Assembly: GCA_009746045.1 (NCBI GenBank)
Contig: RPFO01000175.1
Span: 5,107,414 to 5,171,413, forward strand
From: Mesostigma viride
Lineage: Eukaryota; Streptophyta; Mesostigmatophyceae; Mesostigmatales; Mesostigmataceae
Reading direction: 5' to 3'
Length of the DNA stretch: 64,000 nucleotides
In this document: in pieces, positions 47,454-58,439 of the stretch
How the letters are laid out: the number at the start of each line of letters is the position of its first letter
How positions within the stretch are numbered: position 1 is the first letter of the stretch
Notes under the pieces: generated by a model
The model's database searches: none
What the model was told of the DNA's origin: nothing
The model's input: the letters and a program-made list of their open reading frames with translations, nothing else
Made by a program: the position numbers and the translations under genes

Positions 47454-50400
47454 ATGAAGTTTGGCAAAAGGCTTCGCGACGCAATCGAGGACATGCTTCC
47501 GGAATGGAAGAACCAGTTTTTGTGCTATAAGGAGCTGAAGAAGTGGCTGAAACGAACGATACAGTCAAAAGCATCGGAAACTGGGAAGCATGGCGAGGAG
47601 GATACTGGCCTCAGTGATGAGGCTAAGATATTTGTCACCCGCGTGAATGAAGAGCTTCAAAAGGTAATTTGCTACGGTAGACTCTTATTTGTGGAGCTGT
47701 GTTGCGTGTGTGTGGGGGGCGGGGAGGGGGGGGGGGGGGGGGGGTAATTGCTGTCGGTTTCATCTTTTCCCTTTCCTACCACCGCTTTTTCCTCGTTGAG
47801 CACGGTCCTGTTGTATCCTGTTGCTGAAGTTCGTATTAATTAATGAACAATCTCACAACGGAGGCAGTAGGAAAAGGTGGATTGAAATAAAGGGTTTTTA
47901 CCTCCCTTCATCTGCGCACACCACTGCAGTACTGCACTCTTAAAGGTTTATGTGCGGCTGCCCAGCTTTTGGAAACAACTAACTAGTCCTAAGTGGTCAT
48001 TACGATTGGCTCTGATTAGGATGCACCCGTTTACATGTTTGGGAAATGTCAGTTTTGACTGTGTGCATGCAATGTGGTTGAATTTAAGTCACAGGATTTA
48101 ATTCATGTCTGCGTTGACACCCTCTTCCGTCCATTCAGGCGTGCAGGCACCCACACAACTGTATTAGGGCATGCTCACAGCAGCTTGCGTGGGCATGTTG
48201 ATACACACAGAAGGAAAGAGGAAATGTAGAAGAATAGTGGAATTTAGGCTACAGGAAGCACAGGAACAGCCGACAGGTGTACGCGTGCACATGCACTGAG
48301 GCGGAGTGACCCGTGCATATCCAGCGGAACCGTAAACCCTTAACAGTGGGGAGCTAAACATAACATAAACATGAAGAGTGCCCCATAGCCATGGGGGAGG
48401 TAATGCATTGAAATGGCGGGAAAACTCTCCTTCTAGCACCACCACCTACGCAAGTACGCGCTCGCTCACTCACTCACTCACTCACTCACTCACTCACTCA
48501 CTCACTCACTCACTCACTCACTCACTCACTCACTCACTCACTCACTCACTCACTCACTCACTCACTCACTCACTCACTCACTCACTCACTCACTCACTCA
48601 CTCACTCACTCACTCACTCACTCACTCACTCACTCACTCACTCACTCACTCACTCACTCATTCACTCACTCACTCTGAAAACCCATTATCACCTTAAGTT
48701 CTCCCTACCTGTTCACCGTGCCGTAGGCCGGTGATGTCGCCACTCCCCTTTCTGGCATCACCAGCACGCTCACCCACCCGTCCGTCCCGCCCACCGTGCC
48801 CTTGCGGTACCATCCATACGCCCCGTACACCATGTGCATTTGTGCACGGATGCACCTGTACTGCCCATGGACCCGCATTCTCTTGCACAGCGGCGCTGCC
48901 CCGTGCCCCCCAACTCCACCCACCTTTGGGTTAACTACCTGCTCCTGCTCATAACCCCGCCCTCTGCTACCCGCCTGTTTTCTCCCCCCTTTTAATCTCC
49001 TCTCCCCAAACACACGTTACTTTTTTTATCAAGTCATTGACAGTTTAATGATCCTTCGCACACCTCCTTCCTACCACTTGTGACCCTAAACCTTTCCCGC
49101 CCATTGCCCTCCTCTCCCCCACCCCACCACCACCACCACCGCCCTCTGTTATGCCCTCGCCAAAAGCATTCCAAACAGCTTAGATCTCGTACCCCTGCCA
49201 ATAACAGTTCAACGACTCTTTTTGGATCAGGACGAGGACTTGGACATTTTCTTGACCAACCTACCCCTCTCTCCACTCATCTGCCCCCTATTCTGCCTTC
49301 ACCCCCCCATGGCCCCCCCCAGCTCAACAACGTCTAACACTTTCCTTCCCCCCCGCCCTCTTGTACCCGCACCAACGACAGTTCAACGACTTCTTTGCGG
49401 ACAAGGAGGAGGACTTCGTCATCCAGCTGCGGCGGCTCGTTGACGCGGTCGACTCCCTTGTGTCGCGCGCCTCTCTCGACCCATCATCCGTCACCGCCAA
49501 GCCCTTCCAGGACGAGCTGGAGTCCCTCACACGCGCGCTCGTGGTGTTCCACGGCGAGATGGTCCTCCTGGAGAACTACTCGCTCATCAACTACCTGGGC
49601 CTGCGCAAGATCCTCAAGAAGCACGACAAGCTGGTCAGCGGGGGAGCCGGAGGGGGAGGCGGAGCAGCAGCAGGATGGGGAGAGGCAGCTAATGGCGGCA
49701 GCCAGGGAGGAGCTGTGCTTTCTAATGGGACTGGCGCGGGAACGTGGACTCTTGCGGTCTCCAGCCCAGCACGCAAGCATGCAATCGGGGCTGTGGCAGC
49801 GGCAGCAGTGGCTGGGGACAAGGCCGAGGGTGCCCACAAGCAGAACGCCGGTGGCAAGAATACTAGCAGTGGCGGCGGCCAGAATAACATGGACAGAAAT
49901 GGGAACACTTGCGTTTGCAAGCACCCGTCGTCGCACCCGCTGCGCGTGCCCTACCTGGCACAGATCCTGCGCCAGCCCTTCTACACGACCGATCTCCTCG
50001 GCCAGCTGGTCGCTGCAGCCGAGGCGCAGTACCGGCGGCTTGCACAGCTCCAAGTGTTGGCTGCGTCTTCCGGGCCGGCGTCACCCCAGACAGCTCTGGC
50101 GGCAGCGCACGCGGCCAGCCGCGGTGAGGCTCCTGCATCAGTCCCTACAGGAGGCAAGCTTTCCGCCATGGCCAAGCCTTCCGCCACGGCCAATCCCTCC
50201 TCCACGGCCAATCCTTCCACCACGGCCAAGGCCTTCACCGTGAGTGTTCGTGAGAATGGCCCAGCAACGGCGGCGGCACGGGAGGAGTCGCCGAGGACCG
50301 CTCATGCGTGCCCGGAGTCCGCGGCCGCGCCTTGCAGTGTGGACCCCTGCACCCTGGGAGGGCAGGCGGCGTCTGTGGAGGCCAATGAGGAGGATAGTGC

Positions 50401-50944
50401 GGGGGTCACGGTGGCCGGGCCGGGTGTCGAAGGGTTGTCTGTCGAGTCGGTGCCGACGTCTCCCTCGGAAGGGAGGAAAGGGAGCAGCGTGGGGTCTGTT
50501 TCGGCAAGCCCATTCCATCAACACTGTCGGGAGCACGGTCTTGTGTCGCCAGTACAAGTGGCGGTGGATGGGGAGCTGGGGGGGATACCGGGGGTGGAAG
50601 AGGTGGATCCTGTGCCGCTGGACTCGGAGCATGTGCTCCGTAGCACCCTGGAGGCCCTGCGCACGCTGCAGATGTTCCGCCCCAAGGGCGTGAGCGGTGT
50701 GGGGATCGCTGCGGATGCCGGCCGGAAGCAGCACAGGCTGCTTGAGCGCCAGGTGTCGATTGATGAGCTGGAGGCGGCAGCGGCACGCTCGCTGGCGTAT
50801 GGGCAGGACGATGACGATGACGAGGACGAGGAGGATGAGGGGGAGGGGAGCGGGGTGGACAGTGAGGGTGAAGAATGCAGGGTGGTGGTGGGGGAGGATT
50901 CGGCGGGGCTGCTGGCGCCGAAGCGACGCAAGGTGTCGGTGTGA
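47454..50944 (+). CDS. SPX-domain protein (phosphate / inositol pyrophosphate sensor), two exons
   Basis: Exon 1 47454-47663 (70 codons) and exon 2 49382-50944 join in phase 0 across a GTAATT...CGACAG intron of 1.7 kb, giving 590 aa. The start [19 protein letters not shown] is the classic plant SPX N-terminus. [10 protein letters not shown] (residues 24-33) and [14 protein letters not shown] (140-153) supply the basic residues that bind inositol pyrophosphate, and [20 protein letters not shown] (about 259-278) closes the domain. A Gly/Ala-rich insert of about 96 residues (49634-49921) splits the last two blocks. No EXS, RING or MFS domain follows, so it is of the SPX-only type that inhibits PHR-type factors. 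The tail has an acidic run (about 545-570) and ends PKRRKVSV, like a nuclear localisation signal. Confidence 0.92.
47722..47743. repeat. G-rich run in the SPX intron
   Basis: GGGGAGGGG followed by about 17 G, just inside the intron. Confidence 0.9.
48465..48675. repeat. (CTCA)n microsatellite in the SPX intron
   Basis: About 52 units with one CATT interruption near 48660. Confidence 0.97.
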
Positions 50945-51600
50945 CATGTTGACTGATTGGTTGATTACGAGCGTGGATATGAATTGGGACAATCGATATG
51001 TTTTCCGCGCCATGGCCCTTGCATGGCATGGACTGGTTGAATCATGAGAAAGGGTTGCTTGGGTGGTGATTGACAGCTATCCCTGGTGACTGAGAGATTG
51101 GTTGCGTTGCTTTAGGAGGCGCTAGACATTGAGCATGTGAGCAGTATCGTGCCACTGCCAACAGCCTCTGCTTCTGCTTTTGTTTGTTTGTTCAGCACGC
51201 AGTCGTGTGCTGGCTGACTTGTTGGGATCTTGGCTTTTGTCCGCATTGGTCAAGTATTTGCTACTGTGTGTATGTACATTCATTTTTTATCGCATGGTCC
51301 TCCTCAGACACACAGCTGTGGGGGGGCCGGGCAGAGGCCAGGGTGTTTAGAGCTGCTCAGAAATAATAATTCAGTGTTGCCACACATCGGGGATTGCATC
51401 AAGGTATTGATCGCAATTGGGAGGTCTATTGCCTCTAATTTCGCTTACCTGTTAAGTGCTGGCGAGAATTAAACTGGCGAGTTTAAAATTCATTCCATAA
51501 TTTGTTGCCTGTAATCGCTTACCTGTCAAGCAAGTTTTAGTACTGGTATTAAGTGAGACAACCATTCCTGGTTTTCTTGCCGTACTTTTTCACAAGCTCT
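50945..51600. other. SPX 3' flank
   Basis: No further coding signal. TGTAA occurs near 51510, too far downstream to be assigned confidently as a polyadenylation signal. Confidence 0.4.
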
Positions 51601-51603
51601 GAT

Positions 51604-51930
51604 TAAATTAATTAAATTAAATTATAACATGCCTCCGTTGGGAGATCATGTAGCATGTATTCCTTGCTGGATGGGTGGAGGTGGAAGAAGCCGCGGAATC
51701 GAACCAACCTAACTCGAAGCTATCTGGTCTAGATAGAAAATCCTAACTACATTACTCAGCAAAACGCTCCTTCCTCTTGGGGGGAGGTGGCTTGCCCACA
51801 GGGGCTGGCGTGTGAGCCTGGACAATCTTCTGCCACCGCTTCTCGTGTGTCCGTGAGAGTCCATGCCTCGGCGCCATAGGTGAGCACCGTGATCGGGACC
51901 AGGACCTTGTCGTGACATTAATTACAAGTA
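51604..51930 (-). pseudogene. LINE 3' fragment with internal deletion
   Basis: Minus strand: VLVPITVLTYGAEAWTLTDT (the YGAETWTL block), then directly KRWQKIVQAHTPAPVGKPPP and a stop, so about 130 codons are deleted between. The 3' part holds CTCCCAACGGAGGCATG and a TTAAT-repeat tail (51604-51622). Confidence 0.75.
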
Positions 51931-52222
51931 CTTGCACATTGTCGTGACATTACAAGCTAGTACACTGAGTGTACACCAAAATTATATGTGTTTAATATTT
52001 GGTGTAGACAAGCAGAGACAAGCACCATATTCACATAAATTTTTGTTCTTAGCCGGCTTGGATGATGTTTGTACATGGTTGTTGTGCCCCAAAATGACCA
52101 TTTTTTAGAATTTTGAGCAATGTTCTCCACCAAAACAACTGGGATCCATCATATGTAAATGGACTAATTGGGGCCATGCCAGGACTTTTTTAGGTACATG
52201 CGTACGGATACATCATGGCGGC
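51931..52222. other. Spacer left of LINE copy B
   Basis: No gene recognised. CCCCAAAATGACCATTTTTT at 52088 loosely recalls the hairpin unit at 36112. Confidence 0.4.
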
Positions 52223-52234
52223 ATGGTGCAGGTC

Positions 52235-53462
52235 ATCACTGCAACGCCTTCAGCCTGGTGAGTCCCCTTTGCACCTTGTGCTGGTGGACTTCATCAAAGC
52301 CTTCGATTCGGTTTTCTGGCCTGCGCTTTGGGACATCCTCGAGTTGTTCCGGATCCCCCGCCCCCTGATTGCTGTCATACGCAACCTGTATGAAGGGTCC
52401 ACCACTTCGGTGCGCACTTCTTACGGGACCACGCCCCCATGCCCTTTACAGAAGGGTGTGTGGCAGGGCTGCGTGCTGTCGCCCTACCTGTTCATTATTG
52501 TTGTCGAATACGTAATGATTCAGGCGCGCAAGCGATTTGCCCGCATCGTGGGCAGGGAACCAGGAGTGCAGGTTGCTAACAAATTCTGGCATGGCGGTGC
52601 GGACACGGAGATTCGGCTAGCAGACATCATTTACGCAGACGACACCACCCTCTTTGAGGACACTGAGCACGTGCAGACATGGCTTGACTGCCTGGCTCTC
52701 GAGGCCCGTGCAGTGGGGCTTGAGGTCAGCAAGAAGACAGAGGCCCTGGCGGTTGGGCTCACCACCGCAGCGCCGCCCCTCTTTCTCCTAGACGGCTCTC
52801 GAGTCCTGTATCGCCGGGACCGCGTTAAGCTGCTGGGCAGCCTGCTCCCTAGCTGCGAGGTGGATGTGGACCACCGCATCTCCCTCGCCTGGCACGCTTT
52901 ACGCCAGTACCGGGCCCTATGGCGCAAGCCCCTGGGCAAGATCGAGAAACAGGACCTGTTCAAGGTCCTCGTCCTTCCTGTTCTCACGTATGGCGCCGAG
53001 ACGTGGACCCTCACCGCCGACCTGGCCCGCAAGCTGGACGGCGCGGTCACCAGCATGCTGCGTTCCATTTTCAGAGTAGGATATGCTGCTCATGTCCGCA
53101 GTGAGGACCTGTACCAGGGCATGCCCTATATCACCAGCACCATTAAGCAACGCCGCCTGCAGCTAGTAGGGCACCTAGCTCGCACCAACCAGGTAGACAC
53201 CTCACGTGGCCCCCCCGCAGGACTGCGACCAGCCCAGCCTGGCCGTCACCTCCTGACGTGGGCTGGGCCCAGTGACGTTAGACGCCGCAAGGCCCGCACC
53301 TTCAAAGAACAGCTAGTAGAGGACATGGGGGGCCTAGGCCTCTCCGTGATTTGGAAGAAGATGATGGACAAGGCCAAGTGGGCCCAGGTCATAGAGGACA
53401 ACGAGCCCCCCCCCGTGGGGAAGCGCCCGCGTGTGCAATCCCGCGGGAGGCACGCTAGATAG
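52235..53462 (+). CDS. LINE ORF2 fragment: reverse transcriptase palm, thumb and C-terminus
   Basis: About 410 residues, open throughout: LVLVDFIKAFDSVFWPALWD (first catalytic Asp), KGVWQGCVLSPYLF, IIYADDTTLF (catalytic DD), VGLEVSKKTEALAVG (the G-L.-.N/S-..K block), VKLLGSLL, and VLPVLTYGAETWTLTADLAR. The C-terminus LVGHLARTNQVDTSRGP ... PGRHLLTWAGPSD ... VGKRPRVQS is shared with the copies at 38905-39725, 21484 and 51740. The RT N-terminus and endonuclease are absent through 5' truncation, so the fragment is non-autonomous. Relative to copy A (38905) it lacks that copy's frameshift. Confidence 0.92.
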
Positions 53463-53650
53463 CTCCCCCTAGGGCAGCGTGCGGCTGCCTAGATAGATGA
53501 TGTAGTTAGAATGTTGTTAGATAGATGTAGTATTTAGCCAATGTAGATAGATTAGACCGGTAGGAATGTGTGCGCCCATCCATCCATTCATCGGGGTTAA
53601 TGCTCCGTGACTCCCCAACGGGAGCACGAGTCTAATTAATTAATTAATTA
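52235..53650 (+). mobile_element. 5'-truncated LINE copy B
   Basis: 1416 bp flanked by a perfect 12-bp duplication ATGGTGCAGGTC (52223-52234 and 53651-53662). It starts inside RT (LQRLQPGESPLHL) and ends with CCAT repeats, the GCTCCGTGACTCCCCAACGG module and a (TTAA)n tail. Its RT frame is unbroken to the stop at 53462. Confidence 0.95.
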
Positions 53651-53689
53651 ATGGTGCAGGTCCATCCATCCATCCATCCATCCGGTTAC

Positions 53690-54722
53690 GAGGTAGCCAT
53701 GGCTGTCGGAGCTCATAACTTTCACGTATGAGCACCGAATTTAGCCGTGAATATCACACTCGCTCCGTCTTTCTAAGACGCACATGCTGATATAATTTTC
53801 CGACGCTATTACGCAATATATGGCGAATAAACGCGCCTCGACGCAACGCAGCCTGGCGGCTGCGCTCGGCAATGAAAATACGTCTGCAGCTCAGGCTGCA
53901 GCTCCGCCATCAGGTCCGGCAGGCAGCGGTGACACTAGTCGTGCACTGGTGGTCGTCCAGCAACCTCCCGGGCTTAACGCCTCGCCATCTGCATCGCCTG
54001 ACCCCAATTAGCGCACCCGCTCAGCCGACAAAACAGGAGGGTCCTCCCGCCCCTCAGAACCGAGCTTTCGGCAACTGCCTTTCATGGTCACTGATTACGA
54101 CTGGACCAACCCGTCTCCGACCGATGCTATGAGATGCATCTTCTTCGGGGACTACGCTTCGCTTTACGACCTGTGCCTCCATCTCCACGAGAACAATCGC
54201 CTCATCCTCCCGGACGGCCGCCTCTGGCGACACCTCACCCTGCTGCCCGGGTGCAAGCGCCCCGAACTCCAGCACGCCATCCTCAACTCCCTTCTCAAGC
54301 GCTCCGACGGCGAGATCTGGGCTCCATCCATCTCCGCCCCCACACTCCGTTCCATCCTGACGGAAGCCTTCCAGCAGCACGTGACCCCCCTTGCTGCCGA
54401 CATTTCAGCAATCGGCGGCACGCTGACTGCTGAACTTCCTCACATTTCCACCGCCGCCGCCTCCACCTCCACCGCCGTTTCCGCCTTCACTGCCGACATC
54501 AAAGCCCAGCTCCTCGACCTCGACCAACGCCTTCAAGCCACCGCCACCGCCCTTGAGAGCTTGCATGACACCGCCGGCCTCACCGCCCAAGCGGTGCAGG
54601 AAATCGCTGCCCAGCCGGCACCTGCTGGCCCGGCCAGTGATGTTCCCTCCACCTGGGCGGACTTGCTGGGGAGGTGTGCCACCAAAACCCCCCAAAACTG
54701 GAATACACTTGTTTCAATATGA
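53690..54722 (+). pseudogene. LINE ORF1 copy C (5' UTR, N-terminal domain, coiled coil)
   Basis: ATG at 53820 (MANKRASTQRSLAAALGNEN), a stop at 54009-54011 after PDPN, then a frame change; the main frame runs about 54084-54722. The N-terminal domain (MRCIFFGDYASLYDLCLHLH, NRLILPDGRLWRHLTLLPGC) aligns with copy A. A heptad-like Leu/Ala region (DISAIGGTLTAEL, LLDLDQRLQATATALESLHD) follows. It ends at PQNWNTLVSI before the RNA-binding domain. LINE copy B sits just upstream. Confidence 0.75.
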
Positions 54723-55140
54723 ATTCAATTGAATTATGCCCAGCCATGATTAGGGGCCCTAAATAACATGTTTAGTGAGTTATCCATGCATTCATTGAAG
54801 GTTCTACCCCCAACCATGCGCCGGTATCGCGCTAAAAATAGAAAAAGACGCTAATTAGGGCACAGTATGCCCCAGCCAATGCACACATCAATTCAGGCCA
54901 GCCATGATATTTTCCAAGCAGGTCGTGGGTGGCCAAAAATTAGAGCCACTCACAACCCATATCTGACATGCTTTAGAATTTTTATGCTCTTGCAAGTACA
55001 AAAACGCTGTTTTTCACACATGCCAAAAATAATAAAATACCAAACACATGTAAAATGGGCCAAACATGATATTTAAAATTCCATTAGTCATCGACACACA
55101 CGCTCGCAAAATCTGGCTGCATTTGGACAAGCGGTGTGGA
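54723..55140. other. Unassigned AT-rich region
   Basis: No gene or repeat recognised. Confidence 0.5.
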
Positions 55141-55142
55141 AG

Positions 55143-55749
55143 TTATGCTCTTTGGCAGCATGCCACCTGGGCGTCCATTATACTAGTCACTGTCACTATC
55201 ACTGCCATTGTCACAGTCCTCTCCACAGCAAACTGGGCAGAACCAGGCCCCTTTGGGCACGCTAGGCAGCAGGGGATCGTGCAGCTCAGATGGAGCCCCT
55301 TCGCACCCGGATGAGCTGCACAGCAGAAAGGGTCATCGTCGGGTGCGTCAGTCTTAGAGCAGCGCAAGCAAGGAATGTGGGCAGTGTCACACTCATCCTC
55401 ATCACCCTGCCCCCCAGTGGCAGCCCCCACCCACCCCATAGAACACCGCCTTGCTGTATGGGTGCTGGCCACGCTGCTTGTCCTTCTTGGCATCATCCCA
55501 GTGGTGGCCACGCTTTGTGCTATTGGCCTTTGCAGCCCCGGCCTTGAACTCTAGCGTCCGTTTCACCACCTGCTGGCGCTTCCTCTTGTTCCTCAGCTCA
55601 TCCAGCTGTGCAAGGGCAGCGGGGGAGGTGTCTACACCCACAAGCAAACAGCTAGGCACCTCATCTGCCCTTACCTGCCCTCGGCATGGCCAACCTTGCA
55701 AGCGCAAGCATAGCAACACGATCGCTAGGCATACATGCCAAGAGAGCAT
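55143..55749 (-). pseudogene. Cys-rich ORF of unknown family, frameshifted
   Basis: The minus-strand frame 55749-55402 (basic helix: LDELRNKRKRQQVVKRTLEF, ... HPYSKAVFYG) continues after a shift in a G6 run (about 55410) in the frame 55511-55143 with CDTAHIPCLRCSKTD, DDDPFCCAAHPGAKG and CTIPCCLACPKGP. The dozen Cys and His suggest metal binding. I do not recognise the family; the Cys layout recalls zinc-binding tails of transposases, but that is only a guess. Confidence 0.4.
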
Positions 55750-57270
55750 ACACTATACTCAACCCAAGGTTACCTTGTAAACTTCATGATTAGAACTCGG
55801 CAAATCTATGACCAAAAGCACATATAAATAACTATTACACACTGATGACGACACATGCTCAAGGTTGGGGGTCACTGTGACACGCACTGATGAGTTTCCT
55901 AGACGACCACCGGACAGGCGCTAAGGACCACTCAGTAACCAAGTATAAACACAATTACACTTTACATGCCATCCAACATGCATCAAATACATGCTGAATA
56001 TGTTATGAAGTACACAGGGGTGGCCACACACCTCATAGCCCTTAACCGTACCTCGAGCATGGCCAGACTTATAAGCATGTGAATAGCAATAATGATGATG
56101 GCACTAAAATGCCTTACCAGCATTTTCTATGTTTCTCCCAGGTTAGAGTGTAAGGTTTATGCCAACCAAGCTAACCAAAACAGCAACAACTCCTGAACTG
56201 CCCTACCTGAGATGGGCAACAAACTGGAACTATGGAGGGCAAGGAACCAAGGAGATCATGGCATACAAAGCTTGCATGCAGTCAACCATGTCAACCATGG
56301 TTGGCTCAGCACATGGCAGTCTTTTCACATGATGATATCAAGGGAAAGCTCAAATAAACCAATGGTGGTAGCTATCTACATGCAGTCACACAAATGCAAT
56401 ATCTCCAACATAATCGTCAATCAAACACTTCCTCCCCTGCACGATAAAATGGAAAGAAACCATTGGCGGCCCTCCAGCGCATGAGCGCTGTGATGCCGCT
56501 GCGAAGAGAGGGTGCGTCACTCTCACACAACAAGAAGCGTCCATACGCACAACATCCTTGCCAGAACACGTTTTATGAAATGCCTTAAACCTTCCCGAAG
56601 AGCTATAGGTTGCGACTGAAGCGGCCCTGATCACGACATCGACGAAAACAATCTAAAGCTGCCAGGTATTCGACAACACAACGGCAAGCGACGGCGAGCT
56701 AGCTGGCGGAAACTGCCCAAAAAGAACGCAAAAAAACTCGAACGATGAGCTCATAGAAGAAAGCACTGATAGCAGATAACATTCGCGACAAATCTGTACC
56801 TCGCCCTCGTAAATCCCTCGCCCAGGCGCGCAACAACAGCGGTTATTCCATGGACAGGTCAGACACACACTGCGCAGGTCTGAACAATTACTTACCGATA
56901 AAGGCCGAAAATCTGGCAAAAAGCACCAGCTCGGTTTAGAATTCGATGCAACCGATATTAACGCCTGCTTCACGGTCAGAACAACCCCCAAAACTGCGAA
57001 TTCACTGCCGCTATCACGAATTCTATTTTATTCCGCGCGACCAAAAAATGCAGTTTACCCCCCATGCCGATGGCAGTAAAAGAAAGCAGCGATATTGTAA
57101 ACCAGCTACTTGCCGCCACAACCCAACATCATTAAATCATCGTCTTCAACATTCGAGCATTTGTTTTGCGTTTCTCTAGCCCTACATTGCTAGTTTCGCC
57201 TAAACGCAGTCGCCATGGCCACTTCCGCAAGGGGTGCGCGCACCGTGCACCCACTTTTCACTTCACGGCG
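55750..57270. other. Unassigned region
   Basis: No domain, RNA gene or repeat recognised on either strand. Confidence 0.5.
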
Positions 57271-57276
57271 GTACCG

Positions 57277-57303
57277 CGAATTTTTTTGGCGCCAAAAAAT
57301 TCG
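57277..57303. promoter_or_regulatory. Palindrome with E2F-like core TTTTGGCGCCAAAA
   Basis: CGAATTTTTTTGGCGCC and its near-perfect reverse complement (one base difference in the A/T run). The core fits the palindromic E2F consensus TTTGGCGCCAAA. No host gene starts nearby, so its role is unknown. Confidence 0.35.
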
Positions 57304-57399
57304 GCGGGCGCACGTCCCTTTTTAAGATTCAAACTTTTAATTTCAAATTTTTAAGATTCAAACTATATCATACAAACAGTAATTCCTGCTAGGATTAAG

Positions 57400-57891
57400 G
57401 TCATCCAACTTAAGTTGGAGGCACTACTCAAGCAACAAGCCCTCGACCTTCGCGAGGCGGCCGAGCTCGACAAGCGCAGCCACAATGTCATCGTCAAGCA
57501 CTTCGACCAGCCGGCAGGTGAGACCTCCACGAGTCTCCTTGAGGCAGTTAAGCGCGCCATTCTTGCCCCCATGTTACTCACTGGTGAGCTGGACATGTCG
57601 GTTGTCCGCCTCCCCCGCGCGCGGGGGAAGGCTGGCCCGGCACCCGTGCTCCTCACCTTTAAGTACATGACGGACAAGCTGGCGTTCCTTAAATGCCGCA
57701 AGAAGCTCTCGGAGACTCGCTTCACGCTGGACGACGACTTGACCTTGGCCCAGCAACAGCGGCGACGCGAGCTATGGCCGACCTACCTTCAGCTCCGGCA
57801 GCGTGCAGGGGGGAAGCCGGTATACTGGAGGGGGGCGGTCATCCACGTTGACCACAAGCCCTGGCAGGCCCCTCCTGCCACTCCAGGCTAG
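57400..57891 (+). CDS. LINE ORF1 C-terminal RNA-binding domain, copy D
   Basis: Open frame to 57891: end of the coiled coil (LLKQQALDLREAAELDKRSH), then NVIVKHFDQPAGETST, LDMSVVRLPRARGKAGPAPV, LLTFKYMTDKLAFLKCRKKL, and DDDLTLAQQQRRRELWPTYL ending in AVIHVDHKPW. This is the order of L1 ORF1p RRM/CTD regions: variable start, basic R-x-x-R / PVLV-F strand, K-x-x-L helix, D-L-T..Q..R. It binds LINE RNA and has chaperone activity in known ORF1p. The N-terminal half is missing. It ends APPATPG, stop; the following GTAGTGTAGATTAGATAGGC is also found after the copies at 59600 and 37780 (minus). Confidence 0.8.
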   Translation, partial: VIQLKLEALLKQQALDLREAAELDKRSHNVIVKHFDQPAGETSTSLLEAVKRAILAPMLLTGELDMSVVRLPRARGKAGPAPVLLTFKYMTDKLAFLKCRKKLSETRFTLDDDLTLAQQQRRRELWPTYLQLRQRAGGKPVYWRGAVIHVDHKPWQAPPATPG

Positions 57892-58229
57892 GGAATATAC
57901 CAGTAGTGTAGATTAGATAGGCTTAGCCTTGCAAGTGGCCCACGCGCATGTGCGCCCATAATTGTCTCTTTGATAATGGCCCCCATGGATGATGCTTACA
58001 GTATCTAGCCGCGCCCAGCCTACAATGGGACCTCCCATGGATGATGCATCAAGAATTTAGCCATGCGATGCCTATGCAGGGAGTTACTCTCTGCTGAGAG
58101 GCCATGTGTACACCAGCTATAGCCTAGCCACATACCCCGGCCTCCACCCCATATGTCATGCAGGCCTTCTAGGCCCTCTCCTCAAGCCCCCCCTGGGTGC
58201 CTGTGCTTGTTAAGGAGGCATGAACCATC
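57892..58229. other. LINE intergenic/3' remnant, nothing further recognised
   Basis: No gene recognised. Confidence 0.4.
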
Positions 58230-58231
58230 AT

Positions 58232-58400
58232 GGCGGTGCAGGTGCACCTTGTGCACCCAGAGCAGGTGACAGTTGTACATCCTCCACCTGCAGGTTGTAG
58301 CCCTGATTGTATTACAAACCCATAGATGCCCCTTTCTTAGGGCTATGTGTTACATATGCTCCCAACGGAGCTATGATTTTAATTAATTAATTAATTAATG
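58232..58400 (+). repeat. SINE-like repeat with (TTAA)n tail
   Basis: Head GGTGCAGGTGCACCTTGTGC, then CACCTGCAGGTTGTAGCCCT, GATGCCCCTTTCTTAGGGCT, TGCTCCCAACGGAGCTATG and a TTAA tail ending at about 58397. The sequence after the tail (GGTGCAGGTGCACCGACCTT) repeats the head, consistent with a target duplication of about 40 bp or a second adjacent copy. Confidence 0.65.
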
Positions 58401-58439
58401 GTGCAGGTGCACCGACCTTGTGCATGCATCCAGAGTAGG

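Noticed and set aside
49395-50243. 282-codon alternative frame overlapping the SPX exon
   Set aside because: GC-rich shadow; the SPX frame carries the conserved residues.
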